Shown here piece by piece: positions 62,135 through 64,000 of a stretch of 64,000 nt of DNA. How positions within the stretch are numbered: the first letter of the stretch is position 1; each line of letters starts with the position of its first letter. A program made the position numbers and the translations under genes. This stretch comes from GCA-2687025 sp964473525 (lineage in GTDB: Bacteria > Poribacteria > WGA-4E > GCA-2687025), in contig CAYYPK010000005.1 in the NCBI GenBank assembly GCA_964473525.1, positions 62,001 to 126,000 on the forward strand. The letters are read 5' to 3'. Below the pieces are notes generated by a model. It was not told the origin of the DNA. It ran no database searches and saw only the letters and a list, made by a program, of their open reading frames with translations.

Positions 62135-62163
62135 GGATACGCTACCGTGGAAAGGAAGCCGTG

Positions 62164-62484
62164 ATGCCAGATGCTCCCCAGGGGGATACCACACACACGC
62201 ATGGGGATGGACACGGCCACACGCACGCGCGTCGCGACCAGGTCGTCGCGCGGCTGGCGCGGATCGAGGGACACGTACGCAGTATCCGCGAGATGGTGCT
62301 GGCGGACAGGAACTGCCCCGAGGTGCTAACCCAGATAGCCGCCGTGCGTGGAGCGTTGCAGGCGGCGGGGAAGGTGATCCTCGAGGACCACTTCGAGTCG
62401 TGCATCGTCTCGGCGGTCGAGCGGGGCGACCACGGGGCCGCTATCGAGGAATTCAAGCAGGCGTTCTCGAAACTCGCGCACTAA
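62164..62484 (+). CDS. CsoR-like metal-sensing repressor
   Basis: A 106-residue all-helical repressor of the CsoR/RcnR/FrmR family. The N-terminus is His-rich (THTHGDGHGHTHARRD). Ligand residues Cys51 (RNCPEV), His76 and Cys80 (EDHFESC) have exactly the Cu(I) CsoR spacing C-x24-H-x3-C. LARIEGHVRSIREMV matches the DNA-facing helix. AAGGA lies seven bases before the ATG; GTG 62161 is an alternative. It precedes a His-rich peptide and a P1B ATPase gene, so it presumably represses metal efflux in the absence of metal. Confidence 0.92.
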   Translation: MPDAPQGDTTHTHGDGHGHTHARRDQVVARLARIEGHVRSIREMVLADRNCPEVLTQIAAVRGALQAAGKVILEDHFESCIVSAVERGDHGAAIEEFKQAFSKLAH

Positions 62485-62512
62485 GCGTGACACACGCGGG
62501 AGATCCGTTGAC

Positions 62513-62689
62513 ATGGCAGCCATCGGCGCGGCGATCGTCTACCACGAGGGCGGGCACGGGATACTGGAAGACCACGACGACCATCACCACCACGACCACG
62601 ACAAGGGCAAGGGGCGCGGCCCTAAGTTCATCGCCATTGCCGTCGTGGCGGCGGCCGTCGCCGCGTTCGTCGTGTTGCGCATGGTGTAG
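62513..62689 (+). CDS. 58-residue His-rich single-helix membrane protein
   Basis: A small gene with GGGAG ten bases before the ATG. The product has MAAIGAAIVYHEGGHGILED, then a dense HDDHHHHDHDKGKG segment, and a C-terminal hydrophobic helix (FIAIAVVAAAVAAFVVLRMV). The histidine cluster sits just before the helix, at the membrane surface. It lies 28 bases after the repressor and 29 before the ATPase, all on one strand. A metal-binding accessory that delivers ions to the pump is a reasonable inference. Confidence 0.75.
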   Translation: MAAIGAAIVYHEGGHGILEDHDDHHHHDHDKGKGRGPKFIAIAVVAAAVAAFVVLRMV

Positions 62690-62718
62690 ACCACGAAGAA
62701 CCCGTCTGGAGGAGTTCG

Positions 62719-64000
62719 ATGTCAACTGCTGGCGCCGTGAACGGACGTGTGGGGGTGTCCCATGTCTGGGTGACATGGGCGCGCAAGGCGGCATTCCCGG
62801 CGTCGTTGCTGGCGCTCATCGTGGCGTCGCTGATCCCGTCGCTGAAGGACGCTCTGGCGCCGCGCGACCCAGCGATGCTCCCCATGCTCATCGGCGGGGC
62901 GGTCATCACGTACCGCACGATCGTGGCGACCATCGAGAATCGGCGGCTGACCGCCGGGTCGCTCGTCGTGCTCGCCCTCATCGGCACGGCGTACGTGGGC
63001 GAATACATCGCCGGAGCCGTCGTGGCGTTCATGATGATCGGCGGTGAGTGGCTGGAGGACCTGACGCTCGAGAAGACGCGCAACGCCGTGCGCGCGCTGG
63101 TCAAGCTCGCGCCCGACGAAGCCACCGTATGGGAGGACGGCGAGTGGCGGCTCCGTCCTGTCTCGGCCATCGAGGTCGGCGACCGTGTGCTCATCCGCCC
63201 CGGCGATTCCGTTCCCGTCGATGGCACGATCGTCGAGGGCGCGGCCGTGCTGAACGAGTCGACCCTGACGGGTGAGTCCATGCCCGTCGAGAAGGCTGTA
63301 GGCGACACCGTGTTTGCCGGAACTGTGAACACCTCCGGCGCCATTGAGGCGACGGCGGACAAGCTGGGCGCCGACACGACGCTAGGGACGATCATCCGCG
63401 TCGTCCACGAGGCGCAGGAGCGGAAGGGCTCCACGCAGCGCGCCGCGGACAGGTTCGCAACGTATTTCACCCCCGCGATTCTGCTTATCTGTGTAGGCGT
63501 CTGGTTCGCCACGGGCGACCTGATGCGCGTCATGGCCGTTCTCGTCATCGCCTGCCCGTGCGCGCTTGTCCTCGCGACTCCAACCGCTGTCGTCGCCGCC
63601 GTCGGCAACGCGGCGAAGCGCGGCGCGCTCATCAAGGGCGGGGCCATCTTGGAGCAGCTAGGGCGGGTCAGCGCCGTGTGCTTCGACAAGACCGGGACGC
63701 TGACGCAGGGGCGCGTCGAGGTTGTCGACGCGACCGCGTTCGGCGACGACGACGTAGAGAGCGTGCTCCGCCTGGCGGCGGCCGCCGAGAGCCGGTCGGA
63801 ACACCCGCTCGCGCGCGCGATCATGCAAGCCGCCGGCAGCGCGCGACTGGACAGCGCGGACTTCGAGCAGGAGTTCGGCGTAGGTATCCGCGCGCGGGTC
63901 GAAGGCCGCGACGTGTGGGTCGGCAATCGGCGCCTACTGGACCACGTGGCCATCGTGAGCGGCCACGACACCGCAGATCGCTATCTGGCGGAACAGGAAC
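62719..64000 (+). CDS. Heavy-metal P1B-type ATPase, partial (cut by window end)
   Basis: The frame is open from ATG 62719 (GGAGGAG eight bases upstream) to the window edge, 427 codons, with no stop. Seen are the metal-path motif CPC at 279-281 in VIACPCALVLATP, the actuator TGES at 184-187, the phosphorylation loop DKTGT at 323-327 and SEHPLA near 360. GGEWLEDLTLEKTRNAVRALV lies before the actuator. The N-terminus has no cysteine-based metal domain; the separate His-rich peptide may replace it. The nucleotide-binding rest is beyond the window. The CPC motif allows Cu(I), Zn or Cd; the CsoR-type repressor argues for copper. Confidence 0.93.
   Translation, partial: MSTAGAVNGRVGVSHVWVTWARKAAFPASLLALIVASLIPSLKDALAPRDPAMLPMLIGGAVITYRTIVATIENRRLTAGSLVVLALIGTAYVGEYIAGAVVAFMMIGGEWLEDLTLEKTRNAVRALVKLAPDEATVWEDGEWRLRPVSAIEVGDRVLIRPGDSVPVDGTIVEGAAVLNESTLTGESMPVEKAVGDTVFAGTVNTSGAIEATADKLGADTTLGTIIRVVHEAQERKGSTQRAADRFATYFTPAILLICVGVWFATGDLMRVMAVLVIACPCALVLATPTAVVAAVGNAAKRGALIKGGAILEQLGRVSAVCFDKTGTLTQGRVEVVDATAFGDDDVESVLRLAAAAESRSEHPLARAIMQAAGSARLDSADFEQEFGVGIRARVEGRDVWVGNRRLLDHVAIVSGHDTADRYLAEQE

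Noticed and set aside
62628..63971. Long minus-strand open frame (447 codons) over the ATPase gene
   Set aside because: It is Ser/Thr/Ala-rich without any family motif and lies antisense to a clear CPC/DKTGT ATPase, so it is a shadow.
1..64000. tRNA, rRNA, CRISPR arrays, insertion sequences, prophage genes
   Set aside because: Read by eye for cloverleaf ends, repeated spacer units and transposase motifs; nothing convincing was found, although the TcmP pair is often phage-linked.

Overview
The window is high-GC bacterial DNA from a Gram-negative organism: it encodes lipoprotein and Tat signal peptides, an outer-membrane porin and a CBM9/DUF5916 outer-membrane barrel. Several families are unusually frequent: three phytanoyl-CoA-dioxygenase-type enzymes, four Gfo/Idh/MocA oxidoreductases, a SUMF1-type protein, a duplicated DUF5069-like protein, a dockerin-like calcium-loop lipoprotein and a LamG protein ending in a GKAATTW tail. 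From memory, this mix resembles Candidatus Poribacteria and related marine or sponge-associated lineages. That assignment is an inference; no rRNA gene lies in the window.

Layout. 0.3-2.2 kb: two-gene module of a methyltransferase-like TcmP protein and a three-cysteine Gp37/Gp68 (DUF5131) protein. 2.3-9.6 kb: SUMF1 plus Gfo/Idh pair, zinc-ribbon/ankyrin protein, GH99-like secreted protein, CmcI-like methyltransferase, a dioxygenase with an altered iron motif, and a lipoprotein. 9.8-16.5 kb: large hybrid histidine kinase, ECF sigma factor fused to a membrane/sensor region, small exported proteins. 16.6-20.5 kb: four-gene minus-strand run (D-threonine-aldolase-like, Eis-like acetyltransferase, dioxygenase, SDR). 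20.6-28.7 kb: large TPR/thioredoxin-like/CnaB-like exported protein, dehydrogenase plus acetyltransferase, membrane C-type lectin, PQQ-type propeller, lactonase plus membrane protein. 28.9-40.2 kb: further catabolic genes, DUF5916 barrel, ceramidase-family hydrolase, dockerin lipoprotein, hydroxyacid dehydrogenase, GGCT-like protein, threonine synthase, purple acid phosphatase.

40.2-50.0 kb is the most coherent system. It holds a PhnD-like lipoprotein, sensor kinase, NarL-type regulator, Tat-exported four-cluster ferredoxin, Tat-exported molybdopterin oxidoreductase of the TtrA/ArrA/SrrA kind, NrfD/PsrC membrane subunit and a porin. A strong hairpin follows the porin. Related sequence boxes (TGTAAGGGAA..CCC) occur both upstream of the sensor block and upstream of the enzyme block, which suggests one self-contained, ligand-responsive anaerobic respiratory regulon.

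50.0-64.0 kb: a 57-codon-scale small gene, LamG protein, sulfotransferase coupled to a dehydrogenase, DUF5069-like duplication, DegT aminotransferase, VCBS-repeat protein, aldo/keto reductase, DUF5060 glycosidase-like protein and a TolB-like gene broken by a one-base frameshift. The window ends in a metal-efflux module: CsoR-like repressor with the C-H-C copper triad, a 58-residue His-rich membrane protein, and the first 427 codons of a CPC-type P1B ATPase cut by the window edge. No tRNA, rRNA, CRISPR array, insertion sequence or prophage was seen.
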